Shown: positions 46,376-57,227, numbered from the stretch's first letter. The stretch is DNA of 64,000 nt from Ehretia macrophylla (GCA_037974665.1 CM075782.1:41096851-41160850); one strand, 5' to 3'. Notes: generated by a model not told the origin, from the letters alone. Translations and numbers: made by a program.

Positions 46376-46789
46376 TATTTTCGTTTTGAATTTTTTGCCC
46401 TGTTCAGGCTTGCAAAGATGCTTTATCCATCACATTTCTATTACCGAGTCCCACGGCATCTTGGGCAAGACAACTTCACTTCGCGTTAAGGCTGGGTCCA
46501 CAAACTGAGGGCGTGGGGCCTGTGACGAGTTCTCCGTTGCTCTGGTGCCCAAAACTTTTGATCTGTAAGGAGTTATGCAGCGCACAACGTACTGTTGGAA
46601 ATCTCTCCAAGAGTTCTACGACGGTGCCAGCAAGCCTGCTCGGCTGTACCTGTATTTGGAGCCCAAAATCGAACGTTTTTCTCAGTTTGGGGCCACTTTT
46701 TATCTTTTTGGGCTGTTTTATCATCCCTGATTGTTCGTCGGGAGCTGCAAAAAGGACAACAAATAAGGGCTTTGCACACTCAACATGAC

Positions 46790-46908
46790 GGGTACAATCA
46801 TACCAGCAGTAATGCATCAGATCCCATCAAATCTCCAAAGTCAAGCGTGCTTAGGAGAGAGTAGTACTAAGATGGGTGACCCTCAAAGAAGTCCTCGTGT
46901 TGCACCCC
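46790..46908 (+). rRNA. 5S rRNA-like copy 72
   Basis: GGGTACAATC start. Box A GTCAAGCGTGCTTAGG; ACTAAGATGGG; CCTCAAAGAAG. End CCCCCGTTTTC. Confidence 0.86.
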
Positions 46909-47322
46909 CGTTTTCATTTTGCTTTTTTTACCCTGTTAAGGCTTGCCAAGATGCTTTATCAATCATAATTCTATTAACGAGTCCCACGGCATCTTGGGCA
47001 TGACAACTTCGCTTCGCGTAGAGGATGGGCCCGCAAACTGAGGTCGTGGGGCTTGTGACCGGGTCTCTGTCACTCCAGTGACCATAATTTTCGATTCATA
47101 AGGTGTTTCGCGGCGCACAATATACTGTTGGAAAGCTATACGAGAGCTCTACGACGGGGGTAGCAAGCCTGCTCGGCTGCCCCTATTTTTGTAGCCTAAA
47201 ATTGAACATTTTCATCAATTTCGGGTCACTTTTCTACTTTTTATGCTTTTTTTCTATCCCAGATCATACGTCGTGAGCGGCAAAAATGACGACAAATAAG
47301 GGCTTTGCGCACTCAGCATAAC

Positions 47323-47441
47323 GGGTATGATCATAACAACAGTAATGCACCGGATCCCATCAGATCTTTGAAGTCAAGTGTGCTTGAGAGAGTGTTGTAC
47401 GAGGATGGGTGACCCTCAAGGAAGTTCTCGTGTTGCACCCC
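47323..47441 (+). rRNA. 5S rRNA-like copy 73
   Basis: Box A GTCAAGTGTGCTTGAG; GAGTGTTGTACGAGG; box C intact; GAAGTTCTCG. The GTTGTAC and GTTCTCG variants recur in copies 79 and 82. Confidence 0.87.
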
Positions 47442-47852
47442 CCTTTTCGTTTTGAATTTTTCGCCCCGTTCAGGCTTGCCAATATGCTTTATCCGTCACA
47501 TTTCTATTATTGAGTCCCACGGCATCTTGGGCAAGGCAACTTCGCTTCGCAAGGATGGGCCCATAAACTGAGGGCGTGGGGCCTGTGACCAAGTCTCCGT
47601 CACTCCGGTGCCCATAACTTTTGATCCGTAAGGAGTTATGCGGCGCACAACATACCGTTGAAAAGTTCTCCGAGAGCTTTATGACAAGGGTACAAACTCT
47701 ACTCGGATGCGCCTGTTTTCAGAGCCCAAAATTAATCATTTCCATCAGTTTTGGGTGACTTTTCTTCTTCTTGTGTTGTTTCTTCGTTCCTGATCGTTCA
47801 TCGAGAGCCACAAAAAGGACGACACATAAGAGCTTTACATATTCAACATGAC

Positions 47853-47971
47853 GAGTGCGATCATACCAGCAGTAATGCAAAGGATCCCATCAGCTCTCCG
47901 AAGTCAAACGTGCTTGGGAGAGAGTAGTACTAGGATGGGTGACACTCTGGAAAGTTCTCGCGTTGCACCCC
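47853..47971 (+). rRNA. 5S rRNA-like copy 74
   Basis: AATGCAAAGGATCCC, CAGCTCTCC. Box A GTCAAACGTGCTTGGG; GGATGGGTGACA then CTCTGG; CGCGTTGC. Counterpart of copy 83. Confidence 0.87.
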
Positions 47972-48384
47972 CCTTTTAGTTTTGTATTTTTGGCCCCGTT
48001 TAGGCTTTCCAATTTTTTTTATCCATCACATTTCTATTTCTGAGTCCCACGGCATCTTGGGAAAGACAACTTCGCTTCGCGTAGAGGCTGGGCCCATAAA
48101 CTAAGGGCGTGGGGCCTGTGACCAAGTCTCCGTCACTTCGGTGCCCATAACTTTTGATCCGTATAGAGTTATGCAACTCACAGCATATCGTTGGAAGCTC
48201 TTCGAGTGCTCCACGACGGAGGAAACATGCTTGCTCGGCTATGCCTATTTTTAGAGCTCCAAATCTAACGTTTTCATCTGTTTCGGGCCACTTTTCTTCT
48301 TTTTGCGCTGTTTCTTCATCCGAGAACGTTCGTCGTAAGCCACGAGAAGGACGACACATAAGGGCTTTGCACACTAAACATGAC

Positions 48385-48503
48385 GAGTGTGATCATACAA
48401 ACATAAATGCACCGGATCCCATCAGATCTCCGAAGTTGAGCACGCTTGGGAGAGAGTAGTACTTGGATGGGTGACTGTAAGAGAAGTCCTCGTGTTGTAC
48501 CCC
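48385..48503 (+). rRNA. 5S rRNA-like copy 75
   Basis: CATACAAACATAAATGCACC; box A TTGAGCACGCTTGGG; ACTTGGATGGGTGACTGTAA. Counterpart of copy 84. Confidence 0.86.
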
Positions 48504-48915
48504 CTTTTCGTTTTGCAATTTTTTTCCTGTTCTAGCTTTCCAAGATGCTTTATCCGTCACATTTCTAATATTGAGTCCCACGTCATTTGGGCAAGACAAC
48601 TTCGCTTCGCGTAGAGGCTGGTCCCGCAAACTGAGGGCGTGGCGCTTGTGACCAGGTCTCCATCGCTCCGGTGCCCATAACTTTTGATCCGTAAGAATTT
48701 ACGCTGGGCACAGCATACTATTGGAAAGCTATCCGAGATTTCTATGACGGGGTTAGCAAGCCTTCTCAGTTGTGCCCATTTTCGTAGCCTAAAATCAAAC
48801 ATTTTTATCAGTTTTGGGCCACTTTTCTTCTTTTTGCGTTGTTTCATTGTCCCTGATTGTTTGTCGGGAGAAGCAAAAAAAACAACAAATAAGGGCTTTA
48901 CGCACTCAACAAGAT

Positions 48916-49034
48916 GGGTACGATCATACTAGCATTAATGCACCGAATCCACTCAGATCTTCAAAGTCAAGCGAGCATGGGAGAGTGTAGTATAAGGATG
49001 GGTAACCCTCAGTGAAGTCCTCGTGTTGCACCCC
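48916..49034 (+). rRNA. 5S rRNA-like copy 76
   Basis: CATACTAGCATTAATGCACC; box A GTCAAGCGAGCATGGG; GTATAAGGATGGGTAACC. Upstream CAACAAGAT for CAACATGAC. Counterpart of copy 85. Confidence 0.86.
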
Positions 49035-49444
49035 CTTTTCGTTTTGAATTTTTTGCCAGTTCAAGCTTGCCAAGATGTTTTATCCCATATTTCTATTACT
49101 GAGTCGCACGGCATCTTGGGCAAGACAACTTCGCCTCGCGTTGAGGCTGGGCCTGCAAACTAAGGGCGTGGGGCCTGTGACCAAGTCTCCGTTACTTCGG
49201 AGCCCATAACTTTTGATCCGTAAGGAGTTATGCAGCGCACAACATACTGTTAGAAAGCTCTCCAAGAGCTCTACGATGGGGGTAGCAAACCTTCTCAGTT
49301 GTGCCGATTTTCATAGACCAAAATCAAATGTTTTCATCAGTTTTGGTCCACTTTTCTTCTTTTTGTATTGTTTTATCATCCATGATTGTTCATCGAGAGG
49401 CGCGAAGAGGATGACAAATAAGGGCTTTGCGCACTCAACAAGAC

Positions 49445-49535
49445 GGGTGCGATCATACCATCATTAATGCACCGGATCGCATCAGATCTCCGAAGTCAAA
49501 CGTGCTTCGAAGGGTGTAGTACAAGGATGGGTGAC
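49445..49535 (+). pseudogene. 5S copy 77, 5' part, split by LTR
   Basis: Positions 1-91, ending GGATGGGTGAC at the LTR boundary inside box C. Box A GTCAAACGTGCTTCG; AGGGTGTAGTACAAGG. The remaining 3' part is at 51376-51406. Confidence 0.9.
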
Positions 49536-51375
49536 TGTGACGCCCGAGATTCTACCATACACATTTTTAACTGTTGCATCCATTAATTGCGCATTTAATT
49601 TTGTGCTTACTTGTTGTCTTTCTTAGTTACTATTCATTCTATTTTTCAACTGCATTATATTAATGAATTAGCATTTTTATTAAATCATATTAATTGTTTT
49701 AGGAATGAGAAAAATATGCATTTGAGCTAGGAGCAATAGGAACCTTCGTTTAGAAAATAGTTTGGTGAACTAGTGAATAGTTTACGTATGAACAATATGT
49801 TTTAGTTAGCTAGCACAAAATTGCAATCATAGACTCGTTTTTAAGTTAACTAGACTCATTTTATTAGACCATACACTCACCCAAATAGGCCCCACCCTAA
49901 TATATAATCAACCAGACACAAAAAAGTCATAACAAAGCAAAAAAAAGAAAAAAAGAAAAAAAAGGAAGATGCAGAAATTACTGTAGCAAATCCGAGAATC
50001 AACATAAGAGGAGAATCAGAGGATTTTGCTTATCAAATCTTCAAGCCAAGCAAGGAGCAAGTAGTTTAAGGTGTTTGCTAGCCTCCCGAGAGTTCCTACG
50101 CTTATTGGTGATTAAGGGTGATTTGAAGCCAATCTTGCATTTTGGAGATTGGTAGAGGTGAGGGAGACTTCATCCTTATGTGCATAATAGTTTATTTACT
50201 TGTACTTAGATTATGTGCACTTATTGTCTATATATTGTGTGTGAGGGCAACCTACTTTGTTGTCCCTCAACCATGTGTTTATTGATTTATACTATTGTTA
50301 TCATTTTGAGTGCATTGCATCGTGGTTGCACAACCATTCGGGCATGGTAGTGTCGGGGAAACCGGGCGGTATCGGGCTTGCCGGTCCACCTCGGCTACCA
50401 TGGTTGCCCAGTCCCTCTCTCGCTTGCGATGCCGCCCAGGGAGAGTTAGGTCGTAGGATTTCGGGGTACATCCGGAGTACACCTATTTTGGAGTTATAAG
50501 GGGATGCCGACTTATCGATATCAGTGTCATTATTACATCGAGATTTCAGTTCATGGCGTAACTGGTGTGCCTCTGCCTTTCGGGGTATTCGCTTAGCCGG
50601 GACGTTACAGAAGTCAAAGTGTATCGTATCCTTTTTAATGTGTGGTAACTTGTTTTAATTGTTCTTTGGTTGTAAAATGCTTTATTTGTACTAACTGCTG
50701 CATTGCACGTCCCTGGTAGACCTTATCCCTCACTGGGCAATTGTGATTGCTCATACCTCGCTAAACATGTTTCAGGTGATGCAGTTGGAGGAATTGACCT
50801 GATTGCTGTGTGCTATTACTTGAGATTTGAGTGATTGTCTGCTAAACTGTGGAAGACCTTACTTGTTCTACTATCTATTCTATTTGGGAGCCTAAGGGCT
50901 TATGTATATATATTTGAGTAGTTGTAAGTTTGAAAGCTAAGTGGATGTAGCAAGTGTTATGGAATTGTGGCATGTAATAACTTATGTTTCTGCTTCTAGC
51001 TACGTTGCATGCTTGGGTGTGAATGAACGGATGTATGGTTGGCATTAATTTATGAGAATGTTTAATTGCTAACATAGAATGGTATGATAAGCGAATGAAG
51101 ACAAAGATTTTAGGACTATTGTTGCATGCTTGTGTGTATTTATATTGTCTTGTGTTGCTTAAGGCTCGGATGCCCTTGAAGTTTGAATTTCAATTACAGA
51201 TGTTGTTCCTTTTGCTTCGTGGTTTTATTTGATTGTTTATAGGTTTTCAGAATGTCCACAGTACAGGGGAAACTCTGTCCGTTTTTCCCTAAAATTTTGT
51301 GACCGGGTTTGGTATTGGGTTGAGAATAGCATGGTTATTAGAGCCTCCGGTCTCGTGAGGGATCGGGGCGTTACA
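49536..51375. mobile_element. Solo LTR, 1840 bp, inside a 5S gene
   Basis: Begins TGTGACGCCCGAG and ends GGGGCGTTACA, so the outer ten bases form a near-perfect inverted pair. Only GAC is duplicated (49533-49535 and 51376-51378), not five bases. Core block 50350-50475 (CTCGCTTGCGATGCC, GAGTTAGGTCGTAGG, GGGGTACATCCGGAGTA) is the reverse complement of the core in the LTR at 21554, so this element lies in the opposite orientation. An A-rich stretch follows a TATATAATC at about 49909. No internal retroelement domain is present. Confidence 0.85.
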
Positions 51376-51406
51376 GACCCCCTGGGAAGTCCTCGTGTTG
51401 TACCCC
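51376..51406 (+). pseudogene. 5S copy 77, 3' part
   Basis: Resumes at position 89 (GACCCCCTGGG) and ends GTTGTACCCC. The following CCTTTTCCTTTTGAA variant is shared with copies 80 and 86, which fits this being the other end of copy 77. Confidence 0.88.
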
Positions 51407-51829
51407 CCTTTTCCTTTTGAATTTTTTGCCCCGTTTAGGCTTGTCAAGATGCTTTATCAATTACATTTCTAGTATCGCGTCCCACGACATCTTGGGCAAG
51501 ACAACTTCGCTTCGGGTAGAGGCTGGGCCGCAAACCGAGGGCGTAGTGCCTGTGACCAGGTCTCTATTGCTCCGGTGCCCATAACTTTCGATCAATAAGG
51601 AGTTATGCAGTGCACAACATACCGTTAGAAAACTCTCCGAGATCTCTACGACAACAGCAACAAGCCGACTAAGTTGTACCTATTTTTGGAGCCCAAAATT
51701 GAACGTTATCATCAGTTTTGTGCAACTTTTCTTCTTTTTTCACTGTTTCTTCATCCCTGATCGTTTGTCGGGAGCCGCGAAAAGGACGACAAATAAGGGC
51801 TTTGCACACTCAATGTGACGGGTGCGATC

Positions 51830-51948
51830 ATACCAGTAGTAATGCACCAGATTCCATCTGATCACCGAAGTTAAGTGTGCTTGGGAAAGAGTAGTACTAC
51901 GATGGGTGTCCCCCAGGGAAGTCCTCGGGTTGCACCCCCCTTTTAGTT
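51830..51948 (+). rRNA. 5S rRNA-like copy 78
   Basis: ATTCCATCTGATCACCG; box A GTGTGCTTGGG; GAAAGAG; ACTACGATGGGTGTCC. End CGGGTTGCACC. C at -1. Mixed spacer type. Confidence 0.86.
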
Positions 51949-52350
51949 TTGTTTTTTTACCCTGTTCAGGCTTGCCAAGATGCTTTATCCATCAAAATTT
52001 TATTATCGAGTCCCACGACATCTTGGGCAAGAAAACCTTGCTTCGCGTAGAGGCTGGGCCTGCAAACTGAGGTCGTGGGCCCTGTGACCAGGTCTCCGTC
52101 GTTCCGGTACCCATAACTTTTGATCCGTAAGGAGTTATGTGGCGCACAACATACCGTTGAAAAGCTCTCTAGGAGCTCTACGACGGGACAATAAGCCTGT
52201 TTCACTACGCCTATTTTTGTTTCCCAAAATTAAACATTTTCATCAGTTTTGGGCCATTTTTCTTCTTTTTGCGCTATTTTTTTGTCCCGGATCGTTCATT
52301 GGGAGCCGTGAAAAGGACAACAAATAAGGGCTTTGCACACTCATCATGAC

Positions 52351-52469
52351 GGGTATGATCATACCAGCTATAGTGCACCGAATCCCATCAGATCTTCAAA
52401 GTCAAGCATGCTTGGGAGACTGTTGTACTAGGATGGGTGACCCTCAAGGAAGTTCTCGTGTTGCACCCC
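52351..52469 (+). rRNA. 5S rRNA-like copy 79
   Basis: Box A GTCAAGCATGCTTGGG; GACTGTTGTAC; box C intact; GAAGTTCTCG. Variants match copy 73, so this may descend from the same block. Confidence 0.87.
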
Positions 52470-52883
52470 CCTTTTTGTTTGGAATTTTTTGCCCCATTCA
52501 GGCTTGCCAAGATGCTTTATCCATCACATTGCTATTACCGAGTCCCACTTCATCTTGGGCAAGACTACTTTGTTTCGCGTAGAGGCTGGGCCCGCAAACT
52601 GAGGGCGTGGGGCTTGTGACCAAGTCTCCGTCACTCAGCTGCCCATAACTTTTGATCCGTAAGGAGTTATGCAGCGCACAGCATACCGTTGGAAAGCACT
52701 CCAAGAGCTCTAAAACGGAGGTAGCAAGCCTTCCCAGTTAAGCCAATTTTCGTAGACCAAAATCAAATGTTTTCATCAGTTTTGGCCCACTTTTCTTCTT
52801 TTTGTGCTGTTTTATCATCCATGATAGTTCATCGGGAGGTGCGAAGAGGACGACAAATAAGGGCTTTGCGCACTCAACAAGAC

Positions 52884-53002
52884 GGGTGCGATCATACCAT
52901 CATTAATGCACCAGATCCCATAAGATCTCCGAAGTCAAGCGTGCTTAGGAGGGTGTAGTACGAGGATGGGTAACCCTTAGGGAAGTCCTCGTGTTCCACC
53001 CC
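52884..53002 (+). rRNA. 5S rRNA-like copy 80
   Basis: CATACCATCATTAATG as in 77 and 86. Box A GTCAAGCGTGCTTAGG; AGGGTGTAGTACGAGG; GGATGGGTAACC; end GTTCCACC. Confidence 0.87.
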
Positions 53003-53414
53003 CCTTTTCCTTTTGAATTTTTAGCCCCGTTCAGGCTTGCCAAGATGCTTTATCTGTCACATTTCTATTATCAAGTCCCACGGCATCTTGGGCAAGACAA
53101 CTTCGCTTCGCATAGAGGCTGGGCCCGCAAACTGTGGGCGTGGGGCCTATGACCAGGTCTCTATCGCTCGGGTGCCCATAACTTTTGATCCATAAGGAGT
53201 TATGCCACTCACAGCATACCGTTGGAAATCTCTTCGAGAGCTCTACGACGGCGGCAACAAGCCTGCTCAGCTGTACCTATTTTTGGAGCCCAAAATTGAA
53301 CGTTTTCCTCAGTTTTGGGCAACTTTTTTTTTTTGCGCTGTTTCGCCGTCCCTGATCGTTCGTCAAGAGCCGCGAAAAGGATGACAAATAAGGGCTTTGC
53401 ACACTCAACATGAT

Positions 53415-53533
53415 GGGTGCGATCATACTAGCAGTATTGCACTAGATCCCATCAGATTTCTTAAGTTAAGCATGCTTGGGAGTGAGTAGTACTAGGATGG
53501 GTGACCCCTAAGGACGTCCTCGTGTTGCACCTC
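53415..53533 (+). rRNA. 5S rRNA-like copy 81
   Basis: No indels. Box A GCATGCTTGGG; GAGTGAGTAG; box C intact. T at -1. Spacer GCTTTTTTTACC variant shared with copy 72. Confidence 0.87.
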
Positions 53534-53946
53534 CCTTTTCATTTTGCTTTTTTTACCACATTAAGGCTTGCCAAGAAGCTTTATCCATCACAATTCTATT
53601 AACGAGACCCACGGCTTCTTGGGCAAGACAACGTCGATTCGCGTAGGGCTGGGCCCATAAACCAAGGTCGTGGGGCTTGTGACTAGGTCTCCGTCGCTCT
53701 AGTGTCCATAATTTTTGATCCGTAAGGAGTTACGCGACGCATATCATACCGTTGGAAAGCTCTCCGAGAGCTCTACGACGGGGGCAGCAAGCCTGCTCTA
53801 CTGTGCCTATTTTTATAGCCCAGAGTTGAACATTTTTATCAGCTTTGGGCCACTTTTCTTCTTTTTGCAATGTTTATTCGTCCCAGATCGTTCGTCGGGA
53901 GCAGGGAAAAGGACGACAAATAAGGGCTTTACGTCCTCAACATGAC

Positions 53947-54065
53947 CAGTGTGATCATACCAGCAGTAATGCACCAGATCCCTTTAGATCTTCGAAGTCA
54001 AGCGTGCTTGGGAGAGTGTTGTACTCGGCTGAGTGACCCTCAGGGAGGTTCTCGTGTTGCACCCC
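53947..54065 (+). rRNA. 5S rRNA-like copy 82
   Basis: Starts CAGTGTGATC. Box A GTCAAGCGTGCTTGGG; GAGTGTTGTACTCGG; CTGAGTGACC. Counterpart of copy 73. Confidence 0.86.
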
Positions 54066-54479
54066 CTTTTTCGTTTTGAATTTTTTGCCCCATTCAGGCT
54101 TGCCAAGATGGTTTATCCATCACATTTCTATTCTCGAGTCCCACGGCATCTTGGGCAAGACAACTTCGCTTCGCGTAGAGGTTGGGCCCGAAAACTGAGT
54201 GCGTGGGGCCTGTGACTAAGTCTCCATCACACCGGTGCCTATAACTTTTGATCCGTAAAGAGTTATGCAGCACACAACATACCGTTGAAAAGCTCTCTGA
54301 GAGCAATACGACGGGGGCAACAAGTATCCTCAGTTGCACCTATTTTTGGAGCCCAAAATTGAACGTTTTCATCTATTTTGGGCAACTTTTCTTCTTTTTG
54401 CGTTGTTTCTTCATCCCTGATCATTCGTCGGGAGCCATGAAAAGGATGACAAATAAGGGCTTTGCACACTCAATATGAC

Positions 54480-54598
54480 AGGTGCGATCATACCTGCAGT
54501 AATGCAAAGGATCCTATCTGATCTCTAAAGCGAAGCGTGCTTGGGAGAAAGTAGTACTAGGATGGGTGACCCTCTAGGAAGTCCTCGTGTTGCACCCC
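54480..54598 (+). rRNA. 5S rRNA-like copy 83
   Basis: AATGCAAAGGATCC as in copy 74. Box A GCGAAGCGTGCTTGGG; GAGAAAG; box C intact. Starts AGGTGCG. Confidence 0.87.
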
Positions 54599-55012
54599 CC
54601 TTTTCGTTTTGTATTTTTGACCCCGTTCAGGCTTGCCAATTTGTTTTATCCATCACAATTCTATTACCAAGTCCCATGGCATCTTGGGAAAGACAACTTC
54701 GCTTCGCATAGAGGCTGGGCCTGCAAACTGAGGGCCTAGGGCCTGTGACTAGGTCTCCGTCACTCTGGTGCCCATAACTTTTGATTCGTACGGAGTTATG
54801 CAGCTCTCAGCATATCGTTGGAAAGCTCTTCGAGAGCTCCACGACGGAGGCAACATGCTCGCTCACCTGCGCCTATTTTTGGATCCCAAAATTGAATGAT
54901 TTCATCAGTTTCGGGCCACTTTTCTTCTTTTTGTGCTGTTTCTTCATCCTTGATCATTCCTCGGGAGCCGCGAAAAGGACGACAAATAAGGGCTTTGTGC
55001 ACTAAACATGAC

Positions 55013-55107
55013 GGGTGCGATCATACAAATAGTAAGGAGTTAAGCGTGCTTGGGAGAGAGTAGTACTAGGATGAGTGACCCTAAGGGAAGTCCTCGTGTT
55101 GCACCCC
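55013..55107 (+). pseudogene. 5S copy 84 with 24-nt deletion
   Basis: AATAGTAAGGAGTTAAGC: positions 26-49 are missing. Box A and intermediate element are consensus; box C GGATGAGTGACC. The RNA would be 95 nt and lack one arm. Confidence 0.9.
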
Positions 55108-55523
55108 CTTTTCGTTTTGCATTTTTTGCCCCGTTCTAGCTTTCCAAGATGCTTTATCCGTCACATTTCTATTACCGAGTCACACGGCATCTTGGGCAAG
55201 ACAACTTCGCTTCGCGTAGAGGCTGGGACCGTAAACTGAGGGCGTGGGGCCTGTTACCAGGTCTCCGTCACTACGGTGCCCATAACTTTTAATCCATAAG
55301 GAGTTATGGAGCGCACAACATACTGTTGGAAAGCTCTCCGAGAGCTCTACGACAGGGGTAGAAAGCCTTCTCAGTTGTGCCTATTTTTGTAGCCCAAAAT
55401 CAAATATTTTCATCAGTTTTAGGCTGCTTTTCTATTTTTTTTTGTGTTGTTTCATCGTCCCTGATTGTTCGTCAAGAGCCGCAAAAAAGACGACAAATAA
55501 GGGTTTTGGGCACTCAACAAGAC

Positions 55524-55639
55524 GGGTGTGATCATACCAGCATTAATGCACCGGATCCACTAAGATCTCCGAAGTCAAACGTGCTTGGGAGAGTGTAATA
55601 CAAGGATGGGTGACCCTCAGTAAAGTCCTTGTGTTGCAC
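55524..55639 (+). pseudogene. 5S copy 85, C-run and terminator deleted
   Basis: The gene stops at GTTGCAC and continues GTTTTGAATTTTTTGCC, so the C-run and first T-run are lost. Box A GTCAAACGTGCTTGGG; GTGTAATACAAGG. Counterpart of copy 76. Confidence 0.88.
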
Positions 55640-56044
55640 GTTTTGAATTTTTTGCCCTGTTTTGGCTTGCCACGATCCTTTATCCCACATTTCTATTACT
55701 GAGTCGCACGGCATCTTGGGCAAGACAACTTCGCTTCGCGTTGAGGCTGGGCCTAAAAACTTAGGGCGTGGGGCCTGTGACCAAGTCTCCGTCACTCCAG
55801 TGCACATAACTTTTGATCCGTAAGGAGTTATGTAGCACACAACATACCGTTGGAAAGCTCTCCAAGAGCTCTACGACGAGGGTAACAAGCCTTCTCAGTT
55901 TTGCTGATTTTCGTAGCCCAAAATCAAACGTTTTTATCAGTTTTGGTCCAATTTTCTTCTTTTTTCCCTGTTTCATCGTCCATGATTGCTCATCAGGAGG
56001 CGCGAAAAGGACGACAAATAAAGACTTTGCATACTTAACAAGGT

Positions 56045-56163
56045 GGGTACGATCATACCATCATTAATGCACCAGATCCTATCAGATCTCCAATGTCAAG
56101 CGTGCTTAGGAGGGTGTAGTACTAGGATGGGTGACCCTCAAGGAAGTCCACGTGTTGCACCCC
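56045..56163 (+). rRNA. 5S rRNA-like copy 86
   Basis: CATACCATCATTAATG; box A GTCAAGCGTGCTTAGG preceded by CCAAT; AGGGTGTAG; box C intact. Upstream AACAAGGT replaces AACATGAC. Counterpart of copy 77. Confidence 0.87.
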
Positions 56164-56577
56164 CCTTTTCCTTTTGAATTTTTTGCCCTGTTCAGGCTTG
56201 CCAAGATGATTTATAATTCACATTTCTATTACCGAGTCCCATGGCATCTTGGGCAAGACAACTTCGCTTCGCGTTGAGGCTGGGCCAGCAAACTGAGGGC
56301 GTGGGGCATGTGTCTAGGTCTCTATCGCTCCGGTTCCTATAACTTTTGATCCGTGAGGAGTTATACAGCGCACAGCATACCGTTGGAAAGCTCTCTGAGA
56401 GCTCTACGACGGCGGCAGCAAGCCTGCTTGGCTATGCCTGTTTATGGATCCCAAAATCGATCGTTTTCCTCAGTTTTGGGCCACTTTTCTTCTTTTTGCG
56501 TTATTTCTTCATACATGATCGTTCGTCGGAAGTCGCGAAATGGACGACACATAAGGGCTTTGCGCCCTCAACATGAC

Positions 56578-56695
56578 GGGTACGATCATACCATCAGTAA
56601 TTCACCGGATCCCAATAGAACTCCAAAGTTAAGCATGCTTGGGCGAGAGTAGTACTAGAATGGGTGACCCCATGGAAGTCCCCGTGTTGCACCCC
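56578..56695 (+). rRNA. 5S rRNA-like copy 87, partly ancestral
   Basis: Retains A43 (AGAACTCC) and C67 (GGGCGAGAG), as in functional 5S. One base lost after GACCCC. Box A GCATGCTTGGG; AGAATGGG. C at -1. Mixed spacer type, as in copy 45. Confidence 0.87.
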
Positions 56696-57108
56696 CCTTC
56701 TTGTTTTATTTTTTTGCCCCGTTCAGGCTTGCCAAGATGTTTTATCTATCACATTTCTATTATCGATTCCCACGGCATCTTGGCCTAGAGAACTTCGCTT
56801 TGTGTAGAGGCTGGGCTCGCAAACTGAGGTAGTGAGGCCAGTGACCAGGTCTTCTTCGCTCTGGAGACCATAACTTTTGATCCGCAAGGAGTTACGTGGT
56901 GCACAGCATACAGTTGGAAAGCTTTCTAAGAGCTCTACGACGAGGGCTGCAAGCCTGCTTAGCTGCGCCTATTTTTAGAGACCAAAATTGAATGTTTTCA
57001 TCCATTTTTGGCCACTTTTCTTCTTTTTGCGCATTTTATTCATCCCTGATCGTTCGTCAGGAGCGGCGAAAAGGACGACAAATAAGGGCTTTGCACACTC
57101 AACATGAT

Positions 57109-57227
57109 AGGTGAGATCAGACCAGCAGTAACACACTGGATTGAATCAGATCTCCGAAGTTAAGCATGCTTGGGAGAGAGTAGTACTACGATGGGTGACC
57201 CCAATGGAAGTCCTCGTGTTACAACCC
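57109..57227 (+). rRNA. 5S rRNA-like copy 88
   Basis: Starts AGGTGAGATCAGACCAG. GGATTGAATCAGATC; box A GCATGCTTGGG; ACTACGATGGG. End GTTACAACCCC. Confidence 0.85.

Larger units (their letters stand above)
25436..49535 (+). repeat. Forward 5S array, segment III (copies 32-77)
   Basis: The longest unbroken segment: 45 whole units plus 91 nt of copy 77. Unit length is 529-534 bp except for units with local deletions (500-526), the 122-bp insertion (657) and the long T-run (543). It includes B-type units to about 32 kb, a trimeric higher-order repeat at 34.47-40.9 kb, and from 44 kb a group of copies with AGTCAAG in place of AGTTAAG. No gene in the spacers. Confidence 0.95.
47323..49535 (+). repeat. 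Five-unit block, first copy (5S copies 73-77)
   Basis: Each unit pairs with the unit nine positions later (copies 82-86) by private variants: AATGCAAAGGATCC in 74 and 83; GCATATCGTTGGA and GAGTGCTCCACGAC versus GAGAGCTCCACGAC in the 74/83 spacers; TTCTAGCTTTCC after 75 and 84; a shared shortened TTTATCCCA(T/C)AT and GAGTCGCACGG after 76 and 85; CATACCATCATTAATG in 77 and 86. The other copy is at 53947-56163. Confidence 0.85.
53947..56163 (+). repeat. Five-unit block, second copy (5S copies 82-86)
   Basis: Paired with 47323-49535 unit by unit. This copy lacks the LTR found in copy 77, so that LTR inserted after the block was duplicated, unless it was lost cleanly here. This copy has two private deletions: 24 nt in copy 84 and the 3' end of copy 85. 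Confidence 0.85.
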
